Shown: positions 56,539-64,000 of the stretch, in pieces | Position numbering within the stretch: the stretch's first letter is position 1 | Layout of the letters: every line of letters starts with the position of its first letter | Origin: Streptomyces malaysiense | Lineage (GTDB): Bacteria > Actinomycetota > Actinomycetes > Streptomycetales > Streptomycetaceae | Direction of reading: 5' to 3' | DNA length: 64,000 bases | NCBI RefSeq assembly: GCF_000980885.2 | Contig: NZ_LBDA02000028.1 | Span: 1 to 64,000 of the forward strand | The notes under the pieces: model-generated | What the model saw: only the letters and a program-made list of their open reading frames with translations | Database searches by the model: none | What the model was told of the DNA's origin: nothing | Program-made: the position numbers and the translations under genes

Positions 56539-57714
56539 ATGACGACCCTGCCGCGCCCGACCATCGCGCTCACCGCGGACGACGCCCGCCGTATCGCCCT
56601 GCGGGCCCAGGGCCTGCTCGGCGCGCCCGACCGGCGGGCCGGGGTCCGCGGGGTGCTGCGCCACCTCGGCGCGGTGCAGCTCGACACCATCTCGGTCCTC
56701 GCCCGCTCGCACGAACTGGTCCCGTACGCCCGCCTCGGCGCCGTCGGCCGCACCACGGTGGAGGACGCCTACTGGAAGGACGCGCACGCCTTCGAGTACT
56801 GGTCGCACGCGGCCTGTCTGCTGCCCGTCGAGGAGTGGCCGCACTTCGCCTTCCGCCGCCGCGCCTACCGCGACCGCCCGCACTGGAACCACGAACTCCC
56901 CGACGGGGTATACGAGCAGGTCGTCAAGCAGCTGCGCGCCGAGGGCCCGCTGACCGCGACCGAACTGGGCGGCGCGAAGCGCACCAGCGAGTGGTGGGAC
57001 TGGTCCGGCACCAAGGTCGCGGTCGAACGGGCACTGATGTACGGAGAGGTGGTGTGCGTCGAACGCCGTGGCTGGAAGCGGGTGTACGACCTCGCCGAGC
57101 GCGCCGTCCCCGCCGCCCTGCTGCACGACGAGCTGGACGACTCCGAGTGCCTGCGCCGTCTGGTCCGGCTGGCCGGCGAGTCCCTGGGCGTGGGCACCCG
57201 CGCGGACATCGCCGACTACCACCGGCTGAAGGGCGAACAGGTGGACGCGGTCCTCGCGGACTCGGGCCTGGTGCCGGTCGAGGTCGAGGGCTGGGGCAGG
57301 CCGGCCTGGGCGGATCCGGCGGCCCTGGCGACCCCGGCCCGCGGCCGCCACCGCACCACCCTGCTCTCGCCCTTCGACTCGCTGATCTGGGAGCGGGCTC
57401 GCACCGAACGGATCTTCGGCTTCACCCACCGTCTGGAGGCCTACACCCCCAAGCCCAAGCGGGTGTACGGCTACTTCGCCATGCCGGTGCTCGCGGGTGG
57501 CCGTCTCGTCGGGCGTGTCGACCCGGCCCGGGAGGGCCGCACCCTGGTGGCCCGGCAGGTCACCCTGGACGGTCCCCGGGCGGTCCCGGCGGTCGCCCAG
57601 GCGCTGCTGACGGCAGCCGGCTGGGTGAACTGCACGAACGTACGGGTGGAACGCGTGGACGATCCCGCCCTGCGCGAACCGCTCACCGCGGAACTCGCCC
57701 GCGCCCTCGGCTGA
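56539..57714 (+). CDS. YcaQ/AlkX-type DNA glycosylase (winged-helix)
   Basis: The 391-residue protein starts at ATG 56539. It belongs to the HTH_42 family of DNA glycosylases that unhook interstrand crosslinks and alkylated bases. The catalytic motif Q-x-D is Q47 and D49 in AVQLDTISVLARSHELVPYARLG, the E. coli YcaQ type rather than the Q-x-Q of antibiotic-cluster AlkZ. RHRTTLLSPFDSLIWERARTERIFGF and KRVYGYFAMPVLAGGRLVGRVDP are the conserved C-terminal blocks. It is not in an antibiotic cluster, so it is likely general genome repair. Confidence 0.9.
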   Translation: MTTLPRPTIALTADDARRIALRAQGLLGAPDRRAGVRGVLRHLGAVQLDTISVLARSHELVPYARLGAVGRTTVEDAYWKDAHAFEYWSHAACLLPVEEWPHFAFRRRAYRDRPHWNHELPDGVYEQVVKQLRAEGPLTATELGGAKRTSEWWDWSGTKVAVERALMYGEVVCVERRGWKRVYDLAERAVPAALLHDELDDSECLRRLVRLAGESLGVGTRADIADYHRLKGEQVDAVLADSGLVPVEVEGWGRPAWADPAALATPARGRHRTTLLSPFDSLIWERARTERIFGFTHRLEAYTPKPKRVYGYFAMPVLAGGRLVGRVDPAREGRTLVARQVTLDGPRAVPAVAQALLTAAGWVNCTNVRVERVDDPALREPLTAELARALG

Positions 57715-57746
57715 GGGGCGCTACCGGCGACCAGGGAGCCCGGCGG

Positions 57747-58502
57747 CTAGCGGATCTCCAGGATCTTCTCCCGCATCGCGTAGACCACGGCCTCCATCCG
57801 GGAGTGCAGCTGCAGCTTCTCCAGGATGTTGCGGACGTGGTTCTTCACGGTGTTCTCGGAGATGAACAACTCCTTGGCGATGTCCCGGTTGTTCATCCCC
57901 GTGGCGACGAGTTTGAGGACTTCCAGTTCACGGTCGGTCAGCCGGGGCGCGGGCACCAGCCGGCGCTCGTCGGTGCGCTGGATCATCGACTTGAACTCGG
58001 TGAGGAGTTTCGACGCCATGGAAGGGCTGATCTGCGACTGCCCGTCGGCGACCGCGCGAATGGCGGTCGCCACCTCGTCGGTGGAGATCTCCTTGAGCAG
58101 ATATCCGGTGGCGCCCGCCTTGATCGCGTCGTAGAGGTCGGCCTCCTCGTCGCTGATCGTCAGCATGATGATCTTCGCGCTGGGGGCGACCTCCTTGATG
58201 GAGGTGCACGCCTCGATCCCCCCGCGTCGCGGCATCCGGACGTCCATCAGCACGATGTCCGGCAGCAGATCGGCGGCCTTGTCCACGGCCTCGGCGCCGT
58301 CGCCCGCCTCGCCGACGACCTGGATGTCCTCCTCGGCCGCGAGCACGATCTCCAGGCCGCGTCTGAAGAGGGCGTGATCGTCCACCACCAGGACCCTGAT
58401 CGGCTCATCGCGCGAAGAGCCCGCGTCGGGGCACATGCCGAGCACACCGTCGCCGGCGTCGTCGGCCTCCTCGCTCCGCATCGGTCCGAAGGTGTCCGCC
58501 AT
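57747..58502 (-). CDS. NarL/FixJ-family response regulator (orphan)
   Basis: The 251-residue protein starts at ATG 58502 after a strong GGGGGAGG site. The receiver domain has Asp41–Asp42, phospho-acceptor Asp87 in LMDVRMP, TIS (115–117) and Lys137. The LuxR-type helix-turn-helix is at 188–232 (LTDRELEVLKLVATGMNNRDIAKELF). No kinase gene is adjacent, so its partner is elsewhere. The 35-residue N-terminal extension before the receiver is unusual. Its position between ycaQ-like and hpf genes matches S. coelicolor from memory. Confidence 0.95.
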   Translation of the reverse strand: MADTFGPMRSEEADDAGDGVLGMCPDAGSSRDEPIRVLVVDDHALFRRGLEIVLAAEEDIQVVGEAGDGAEAVDKAADLLPDIVLMDVRMPRRGGIEACTSIKEVAPSAKIIMLTISDEEADLYDAIKAGATGYLLKEISTDEVATAIRAVADGQSQISPSMASKLLTEFKSMIQRTDERRLVPAPRLTDRELEVLKLVATGMNNRDIAKELFISENTVKNHVRNILEKLQLHSRMEAVVYAMREKILEIR

Positions 58503-58648
58503 CGTTCCTCCCCCTGAAGGCTGTGGCCTGTCTGGTCCCGTGCCATCGCCAACCCAAGGCAGCGGCCCACCGGTTGGGCCCTTGCGGTCATGATTTCATG
58601 CCGGAACGACACCCAGGCGCCGTGCGCGGCGCGAAGTGGTCGCACACT

Positions 58649-58684
58649 GGTGCCCCGGGGGCGCACACGCGCTCCAGGGGCACC
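58649..58684 (-). terminator. Possible hpf terminator
   Basis: An 8-bp stem GGTGCCCC/GGGGCACC (58649–58656 with 58677–58684) with a 20-nt loop lies 24 nt beyond the hpf stop. No U-tract is present. Confidence 0.45.
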
Positions 58685-58707
58685 GGTCGGGCTTCGGCCC
58701 CGGGCGG

Positions 58708-59400
58708 TCAGCCGCCCAACGTGCCCCCTGCCGCCGGGGGCTGCGCCTCGGCGACCATCGGGTCCGTGCTGAGGTGGATCACGCCGTAGTCGTAGGCGTG
58801 GCGCCGGTAGACGACGCTCGGCTCCTTCGTCTCGGAGTCGACGAACAAGTAGAAGTCATGGCCGACCAGTTCCATCTCGTAGAGGGCCTGGTCCAGGCTC
58901 ATCGGGGAGGCGACGTGGGTCTTCTCGCGGACGACGAGGGGGCCTTCGCCCTTGACCTCGAGCGAGCCGATCTTCGTGGTCGGCACTCCGTCCGTCTCGT
59001 CCTCCCGCACCGGGACGCCGTTTCCGTTCAGCGTCGCCGCGCCCGGGACGTGGTCGGGGACCTCCGCCGCCGAGATCCGCCGTGCGCCACGGCGCGAGAA
59101 CCGCTTGTCGTGCTGCTTGCGCAGTCGCGCGTCCAGCTTTTCCGCCGCCATGTCGAGTGCCGCGTACGGGTCGCTGGCCGCTGCCTCCGCCCGGATCACC
59201 GGGCCCCGTGAGCGGAGCGTGATCTCCACTCGGTCGCAGCGGTCGGCCTGTCGAGGGTTGGGCTCCTTGGACACCTCGACGTCGAGGCTGATCACCTTGC
59301 CGTCGAGCTTCTGGATCTTCTCCAGCTTCAGCTTCTCGGCCACGTGCTTGCGGAACCGCTCGGGCACCTCGGTCTTGCGGCCTTTGACGACGATGTCCAC
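58708..59400 (-). CDS. hpf: Long-form ribosome hibernation promoting factor
   Basis: The 230-residue protein dimerises 70S ribosomes into inactive 100S particles in stationary phase. GTG 59400 (MDIVVKGRKTEVPERFRKHV) is chosen because GGAG lies 8 nt upstream and the fold begins here; the frame opens 70 codons earlier. The N-terminal RaiA/YfiA domain covers about 1–100, then a basic linker (RKQHDKRFSRRGARR) and the C-terminal dimerisation domain (about 170–225, MSLDQALYEMELVGHDFYLFVDSETKEPSVVYRRHAYDYGVI). Adjacent regulators may control it. Confidence 0.96.
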   Translation of the reverse strand: MDIVVKGRKTEVPERFRKHVAEKLKLEKIQKLDGKVISLDVEVSKEPNPRQADRCDRVEITLRSRGPVIRAEAAASDPYAALDMAAEKLDARLRKQHDKRFSRRGARRISAAEVPDHVPGAATLNGNGVPVREDETDGVPTTKIGSLEVKGEGPLVVREKTHVASPMSLDQALYEMELVGHDFYLFVDSETKEPSVVYRRHAYDYGVIHLSTDPMVAEAQPPAAGGTLGG

Positions 59401-59715
59401 GCAGAACTCCGTTCCCGGATCGCTCCGCTGCTTCGGCGGAGCATCTCCCTTTTGCACCAGGCCCGGTGGGCACCGGACCTCGGACTCGGTGACGTCCACC
59501 TCCTCCTCCCCCAAGGGCGGGATCTGCACCCCTACCGGCGCGGGTGATTGTGGAAAACCCGCAGCACGGCATTCGGATATGAGAGGTGCGGCCTGCGCCT
59601 CTTTCCTCACAACCGAACATATCTCGCCCGGACGGATGTCGTCACCCTCTACTGCGGCGTACCTCCGTTCGGGTGAATAAACCCTCTCACTACCTGCAAC
59701 GATGCAGGTCGGCGG
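59401..59715. other. hpf leader and comF–hpf intergenic region
   Basis: This 315-nt stretch holds the promoter and leader of hpf on the minus strand and is AT-richer around 59640–59700. I see no confident -35/-10 pair and no second gene. A short hairpin next to comF is listed separately. Confidence 0.45.
59692..59709 (-). terminator. Small hairpin after comF
   Basis: A 7-bp stem (ACCTGCA/TGCAGGT, 59692–59698 with 59703–59709) and a 4-nt loop start 7 nt past the comF stop. It is a weak terminator candidate. Confidence 0.4.
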
Positions 59716-60567
59716 TCAGTTCCTGTTTCTTTCGAAAGAATCCGCAGGAGCGGCGATCACGGCCGCGCGCAGCGGCGGCCCGAGGGCGTTCGCGGGCGTC
59801 TTATTCGCTGCACCATGCACCCACTTCCCCGTCTCCCACTTCGCCTTCTCCGGTCCTCCCGTGCTTCGTTCTTCCCTTACTTCCCGAGTTGCGTTCTTGT
59901 ACACAGCTCTTGACTCGCCGATTCGCAGAGCCCGTGCCGCCTCCGCGAGACTGGCGCCGGTGGTGATCAGGTCGTCCACCAGCACGACCCGGCCCCCGGC
60001 GAGCAGCCGGTCCCCGCCCGCCGTCACCTCCAGCGCGCCCGCGAGGTTCGCCAGTCGTCGGCGCGCGTCCAGCTCCGCCTGGTCCGCCACGGGTCTGCGC
60101 TGGCGCAGTACCGCCGCCACCCGGGCCGCTGTCCCGGTGCGCCGCAGCTCCCCGGCCGCCGCGAGCGCCATCCGCCGTACCGGATCGTGTCCCCGCGCCC
60201 GTACGGCCCACCGCGCGGAGGGCACGGGTACGAGCACGACGGTCCCCGCGGTCCCGGCCCCGGTCCCGGCCGACGCGTCGAGGCCCGCCCGCACGACCCT
60301 CGCCAAGGCCGTGCCCAGCGCTCCCGTCAGGGTCAGAGCGCCCCGCTCCTTGTGTGCGAGAAGCAGTGCGCGCACCGCCTCCGCGTACGGCGCCGACGCG
60401 TACACCGCGGGAAGTCCCGCCGGCTCCGGCTGCGGTCGCACCCGCCGGGGCGCGCTCCCGGCCAGCGCGGTCCGGCAGCACGCGCAGAGCGCCGTACGAG
60501 GTGCTCCGCAGCCCGCGCAGTCGGTCGGCAGCACCAGGTCGGTGAGGTCACGCAACCACCCCCGCAT
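59716..60567 (-). CDS. comF: ComF-family phosphoribosyltransferase-like protein
   Basis: The 283-residue protein starts at ATG 60567. The N-terminal zinc site uses Cys17, Cys20, Cys28 and Cys31. The PRPP motif is RVVLVDDLITTGAS (193–206). VPVPSARWAVRARGHDPV is the usual flexible loop region. The C-terminus AAVIAAPADSFERNRN is typical. Between the PRPP helix and this end, residues 215–267 form an extra, basic, low-complexity stretch not seen in ordinary ComF proteins. ComF acts in DNA uptake in naturally competent bacteria; its role in Streptomyces is unclear. Confidence 0.92.
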   Translation of the reverse strand: MRGWLRDLTDLVLPTDCAGCGAPRTALCACCRTALAGSAPRRVRPQPEPAGLPAVYASAPYAEAVRALLLAHKERGALTLTGALGTALARVVRAGLDASAGTGAGTAGTVVLVPVPSARWAVRARGHDPVRRMALAAAGELRRTGTAARVAAVLRQRRPVADQAELDARRRLANLAGALEVTAGGDRLLAGGRVVLVDDLITTGASLAEAARALRIGESRAVYKNATREVREERSTGGPEKAKWETGKWVHGAANKTPANALGPPLRAAVIAAPADSFERNRN

Positions 60568-60683
60568 GACCACCACTGTGCCAAGGCCGGAGCCGGCCCA
60601 CCACCCCTGTGGACGACAGCCTGTGGACAACTCGCACAAGCCGTTGTCCGGGCGCCTCGACCAGGCCTTTTCCTCCGGTCCGG

Positions 60684-62516
60684 TCAGCCCGGGTAGACCG
60701 GTGCCGTTCCGTCCTTGTCGACCTTCTGCCACTGCGTCCCGCTCGGCAGCCGGACGATCCCGTCGTCCGAGTAGGCCACCAGCGGCGCCCGGTCGTCCTC
60801 GGAGGCGGCGATCGCCTTCAGTCCGGGCAGCGCGCCGGGCGCCGGACCGTCGAGGGTGGCGCCGTCGACCTGGACGTAACGCATCTGCTGCACGCCGCCC
60901 TGCTCCTGGCCGACCACCAGCAGCCTGCTGTCCCCCGCCCAGGTCATGGCGCTGACCTGCTCCAAGTCGGGAGCGGCGGAACGGAGTTCGACCACCGAGG
61001 GCGCCTCGCCGGTCCGGTCCCCGCGCTCGATCCGGCCGATCATCAGGGACTGCTCACCGCCCTTCTCCACGACCAGCGCGACCCGCACGCCGTCGGCGGC
61101 CACCCGGGCGTCCTTGATCCGGCCCTGCAGGTCCGGGACGGTGACCTTCTGCGCCCTGCCGGTGCCGTGCTCCACGACGTACAGACCCGTGGCCCGCGGG
61201 TCGCGGTCGGCCACCCAGAGGTCGCCCCGGGCGTCCCAGCTGGGTGTGGTCAGCCGGTCGGCGGGCGTCGGGCCCTTGCTGGTGACAAGCGCGGCCCCGA
61301 GCGAGCTGTCCGAGGTCAGCGACGTCACGCGCAGCGACGCGCCGTAGTCGTCGACCGCGGCCACACTGTGCTCGTCCCGCGAGACGGCCACCGACCGGAG
61401 CGTCTTGTCGCCCTCGCCGAGCGCGCCCGGCACCTGCACGGACCCGGTGCCGGTGCTCCCGGTCGGCATCCGCACCAGCCGGTGCTTGCCGTCGACGTAG
61501 TACAGGTACTCGGGCCGCTTGGACGAGGCGTGCCAGGCGGCGGACTCGGCGCGCTCCTCGGTCAGATCGCACAGCCGGTGCCCGCCGGTGCCCTCCAGCT
61601 CGACGGACTCCAGGGTCGGCGCCAGGTTCCGCAGCGTGAACAGCAGCTGGGTGGCCATCTCGGTGCACCTGGACGTCGCAACGCGCGACGGCTTGAGTTC
61701 CAGGGGCACCGTCAGCCGGTTCTGGTCGTCGGGCGCCAGCTGTGACACGCCCTTCTGGAGGGCCGTACCGGTCGGGAAGCTGGAACGCACCACCGGCGCG
61801 AGCCAGCTGGACGGCCCGCTCAGCAGCGAGCGGACCATCTGCGTCATGGCGTCCACCTTGCTGCGCACGGACACCGGATCGGCGACCGCCACCGGTTCCC
61901 TGGCCGACCCGACCGACGTGCCGGAGGCGAAGTAGTACTTGTCGACGGACGTGTAGTTGCGCTGGAAGTCCGACTTGCCCATGACCACGCCGTCGGGCAG
62001 CTCGTCGATGCGCCACTGCCCGGACTTGCCGTCCCGGGTCAGGTGCACCTTCTTGCGGTAGGTGCCGGCCGCGGGCTGGTACGCCTGCTGGGCGTCGACC
62101 GTGGCGACCCGGGTGCCGGTCAGCACACAGGTGACGCTGTTGGCCGCCTCCCGGCTGCCCGCCCGGCAGTCGGTCTCGATGCTCGGCCCGTTCGCGAGGA
62201 CCGTGGTCGACCGCTCCGGCCGCCAGGTGCGCGCGGCGTCCTTCGCCAGGTACTTGCGCGCTGTGTCGTACGCCGGGTCGTCGCTGGTCAGCGCCTCCAG
62301 GAAGCCCTGCATGATCTCGCCCGGGTTGGCGTCCTCGGCGGGCGGCATGGCGAACACCCGTACCCCGGTGTCCTGCCGGGGCGTGGATTCCACGTCCCGC
62401 AGATCACCGCTGTCGGGCATCGAGGCGCACCCGGCCAGCAGAACGACCCCCACGGCGGAGCACGCCGCCGCGCGCCATGGCTTCCGCCGGGCGCCCCCCT
62501 CGCGGTCAGCGCCCAC
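60684..62516 (-). CDS. lpqB: Lipoprotein LpqB, partner of MtrAB
   Basis: The 610-residue lipoprotein starts at GTG 62516, with GGGAGG 7 nt upstream. The lipobox LLAGC places the lipidated Cys at residue 30. A GerMN-like region and a C-terminal beta-propeller-like region (repeated ...VAVSRDEHSVAAVDDYG, ...PSWDARGDLWVADRD) follow. In actinobacteria LpqB interacts with the sensor MtrB and affects its signalling outside the membrane. Its first 11 nt overlap the end of mtrB, so translation is coupled. Confidence 0.95.
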   Translation of the reverse strand: MGADREGGARRKPWRAAACSAVGVVLLAGCASMPDSGDLRDVESTPRQDTGVRVFAMPPAEDANPGEIMQGFLEALTSDDPAYDTARKYLAKDAARTWRPERSTTVLANGPSIETDCRAGSREAANSVTCVLTGTRVATVDAQQAYQPAAGTYRKKVHLTRDGKSGQWRIDELPDGVVMGKSDFQRNYTSVDKYYFASGTSVGSAREPVAVADPVSVRSKVDAMTQMVRSLLSGPSSWLAPVVRSSFPTGTALQKGVSQLAPDDQNRLTVPLELKPSRVATSRCTEMATQLLFTLRNLAPTLESVELEGTGGHRLCDLTEERAESAAWHASSKRPEYLYYVDGKHRLVRMPTGSTGTGSVQVPGALGEGDKTLRSVAVSRDEHSVAAVDDYGASLRVTSLTSDSSLGAALVTSKGPTPADRLTTPSWDARGDLWVADRDPRATGLYVVEHGTGRAQKVTVPDLQGRIKDARVAADGVRVALVVEKGGEQSLMIGRIERGDRTGEAPSVVELRSAAPDLEQVSAMTWAGDSRLLVVGQEQGGVQQMRYVQVDGATLDGPAPGALPGLKAIAASEDDRAPLVAYSDDGIVRLPSGTQWQKVDKDGTAPVYPG

Positions 62517-64000
62517 GAAATGCCTCCCCTGGCTCGGTCGAATCCTCCGGCCCGGCCGGCTCCCGCGGACCGGATTCCCGTCGTACGGCCCCGGCGTCCG
62601 CCCCCGGATCGGCGGCGGGCCGCTCCTCCGGACGCCGTACGGGCCCCGTGGGCCGGGGCACCACGCGCGCGCCGTTGCCGTTCCCGGGCAGGGCGGTCGG
62701 GTCGGCGGTGGGCACGGCGGGGGCACGCGGCGGCAGCGCGGGCGCATGACCGCCGCTCTGCTGCGCCGGAACGGTCGCCCGCTTCTCCGTACGGGGCGTC
62801 CCGGAGCCGTCGGGGCGGCGCCTGCGACGCGCGTCCTTGGGCTCCAGCGGTATCGGCGAGCCCCGCAGCGGCTCGTCCGCGGTCCTGGGCAGCGTCAGCC
62901 GGAACTGCGAACCGCCGCCCGGCTCGCCCCAGGCCTGGAGCCAGCCGCCGTGCAGCCGCGCGTCCTCCAGGGCGATCGACAGCCCGAGGCCGGTGCCGCC
63001 GGTGGTGCGGGCGCGGGCCGGGTCGGCCCGCCAGAAGCGGCTGAACACACGGGTGGCCTCGCCCGGCTTGAGCCCGACGCCGTAGTCGCGCACCGCAACG
63101 GCGACCGCGCCGCCCGCGGCGGCCAGCTTGACGATGACGTCCTTGCCCTCGCCGTGCTCGACGGCGTTGACGACGAGATTGCGCAGCACCCGCTCCACCC
63201 GCCGGGCGTCGGCCTCGGCGACCACGGGCTGGAGGTCGCCGACCACCCGTATCCGGGTGCCCTTGCGCTCGGCGAGCGGCTCGGCGCCGCCGACCACACG
63301 CCGTACGACCTCCCTGAGGTCGATCGGCTCGGCCTCCAGGGCCGCCGCGCCCGCGTCGAAGCGGCTGATCTCCAGCAGGTCGGCGAGCAGCGACTCGAAG
63401 CGGTCCAGCTGGTCGGCGAGCAGTTCGGCGGAGCGCGCGGTCACCGGGTCGAAGTCCTCGCGGGCCTCATGGATGACATCGGCGGCCATCCGGACCGTCG
63501 TCAGCGGGGTACGCAGTTCGTGCGAGACGTCCGAGACGAACCGGCGCTGCATCCGCGACAGGTCCTCCAGCTGCTGGATCTTGCCCTGGAGGTTCTGCGC
63601 CATCTTGTTGAACGCCTCGCCCAGCCGGGCGATGTCGTCCTCGCCGGTGACCTTCATGCGCTCCTGGAGCTGACCGGCGGACAGCCGCTCGGCGATCCCG
63701 GCCGCCATCCGCACCGGCGTGACGACCTGCCGCACCACCAGCCAGGCGATGGCGCCGAGCAGGACGACGACGAACAGGCCGGCGGTCGCCAGGGTGCCCT
63801 TGACCAGGCTGAGGGACTTCTCCTCCTGCGTGAGCGGGAAGAGGTAGTACAGCTCGTACGGCCGCCCGTTCGGGTCGTTGACCTGCTTGCCGATGACCAG
63901 CGCGGGCTGCGCGTCCTTGCCGTTGGAGTAGACGATCCGGGTATAGCTCTGGGCGGCCGTCGTGCCGCTGTTGACCCGGTCGCGCAGGTCGGAGGGGACG
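62506..64000 (-). CDS. mtrB: Sensor histidine kinase MtrB (5' end outside window)
   Basis: Partial: the N-terminus lies beyond position 64000. The visible 497 residues begin in the extracellular sensor part (…PYELYYLFPLTQEEKS). A membrane span (FVVVLLGAIAWLVV) and HAMP domain (SAGQLQERMKVTGEDDIARLGEAFNKM) follow. The HisKA has the phospho-His in FVSDVSHELRTPLT, and the ATPase has NLVVNAVEHGEG, GVGLKPGEA and GTGLGLSIAL. A Pro/Arg-rich tail of about 120 residues ends the protein. It pairs with MtrA to control division and envelope genes. The overlap with lpqB marks the mtrAB–lpqB operon. Confidence 0.97.
   Translation of the reverse strand, partial: VPSDLRDRVNSGTTAAQSYTRIVYSNGKDAQPALVIGKQVNDPNGRPYELYYLFPLTQEEKSLSLVKGTLATAGLFVVVLLGAIAWLVVRQVVTPVRMAAGIAERLSAGQLQERMKVTGEDDIARLGEAFNKMAQNLQGKIQQLEDLSRMQRRFVSDVSHELRTPLTTVRMAADVIHEAREDFDPVTARSAELLADQLDRFESLLADLLEISRFDAGAAALEAEPIDLREVVRRVVGGAEPLAERKGTRIRVVGDLQPVVAEADARRVERVLRNLVVNAVEHGEGKDVIVKLAAAGGAVAVAVRDYGVGLKPGEATRVFSRFWRADPARARTTGGTGLGLSIALEDARLHGGWLQAWGEPGGGSQFRLTLPRTADEPLRGSPIPLEPKDARRRRRPDGSGTPRTEKRATVPAQQSGGHAPALPPRAPAVPTADPTALPGNGNGARVVPRPTGPVRRPEERPAADPGADAGAVRRESGPREPAGPEDSTEPGEAFRGR

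Overview
The window is chromosomal DNA of a Streptomyces-type actinomycete. The evidence is very high GC with strong third-position GC bias, frequent GTG starts, and the gene order prfB–ftsEX–smpB–ssrA, secA–hpf–comF–lpqB–mtrB. From memory this order matches the part of the Streptomyces coelicolor core chromosome around SCO2966–SCO3012. I see no prophage, insertion sequence, CRISPR array or tRNA cluster.

Layout. Positions 0–3.3 kb hold accessory enzymes: a CGNR zinc-finger regulator, a flavin-dependent oxidoreductase, a tiny membrane protein and a methyltransferase. Positions 3.6–7.6 kb (minus strand) are a conserved block reading ftsE, ftsX, an S41 protease, smpB and the tmRNA gene. Positions 7.9–10.5 kb hold a zinc-ribbon membrane peptide, a repeat-rich LAETG (sortase) wall protein and prfB. 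Positions 10.6–17.3 kb hold two membrane-anchored Ser/Thr kinases facing a large FHA/FtsK-like ATPase gene. Positions 17.5–21.1 kb are a sugar ABC importer (binding lipoprotein and two permeases, no ATPase).

Positions 21.3–44.4 kb form a broad wall-polymer region. It holds four large proteins that fuse a GT2 glycosyltransferase to a CDP-glycerol glycerophosphotransferase-like domain, two further GT2 enzymes with a shared C-terminal extension, a UDP-sugar epimerase, a TagGH-type polymer exporter under a TetR-type regulator, and three polytopic GT-C-like membrane proteins. An ohr/ohrR peroxide-defence pair and an ADP-ribosylglycohydrolase gene sit within it.

Positions 44.5–64 kb hold the large NAD-glutamate dehydrogenase, small housekeeping genes, secA with an Rv3235-like neighbour, an acetyltransferase, a YcaQ-type DNA glycosylase, an orphan NarL-type response regulator, long-form hpf, comF, and lpqB–mtrB. 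mtrB runs off the right edge.

The most interesting part is the teichoic-acid-like locus. Its four fusion paralogues have lost catalytic motifs in complementary domains: one has a degraded transferase half, another a degraded GT2 half. The first gene carries a rare TTA codon, and a small upstream ORF with a GC hairpin sits between the first two genes. Other notable items are a permease with an inserted beta-sandwich-like domain, the FHA/FtsK ATPase whose Walker A lysine is arginine, an 18-bp perfect palindrome in front of the kinase gene, and a second TTA codon in the S41 protease next to ftsX.
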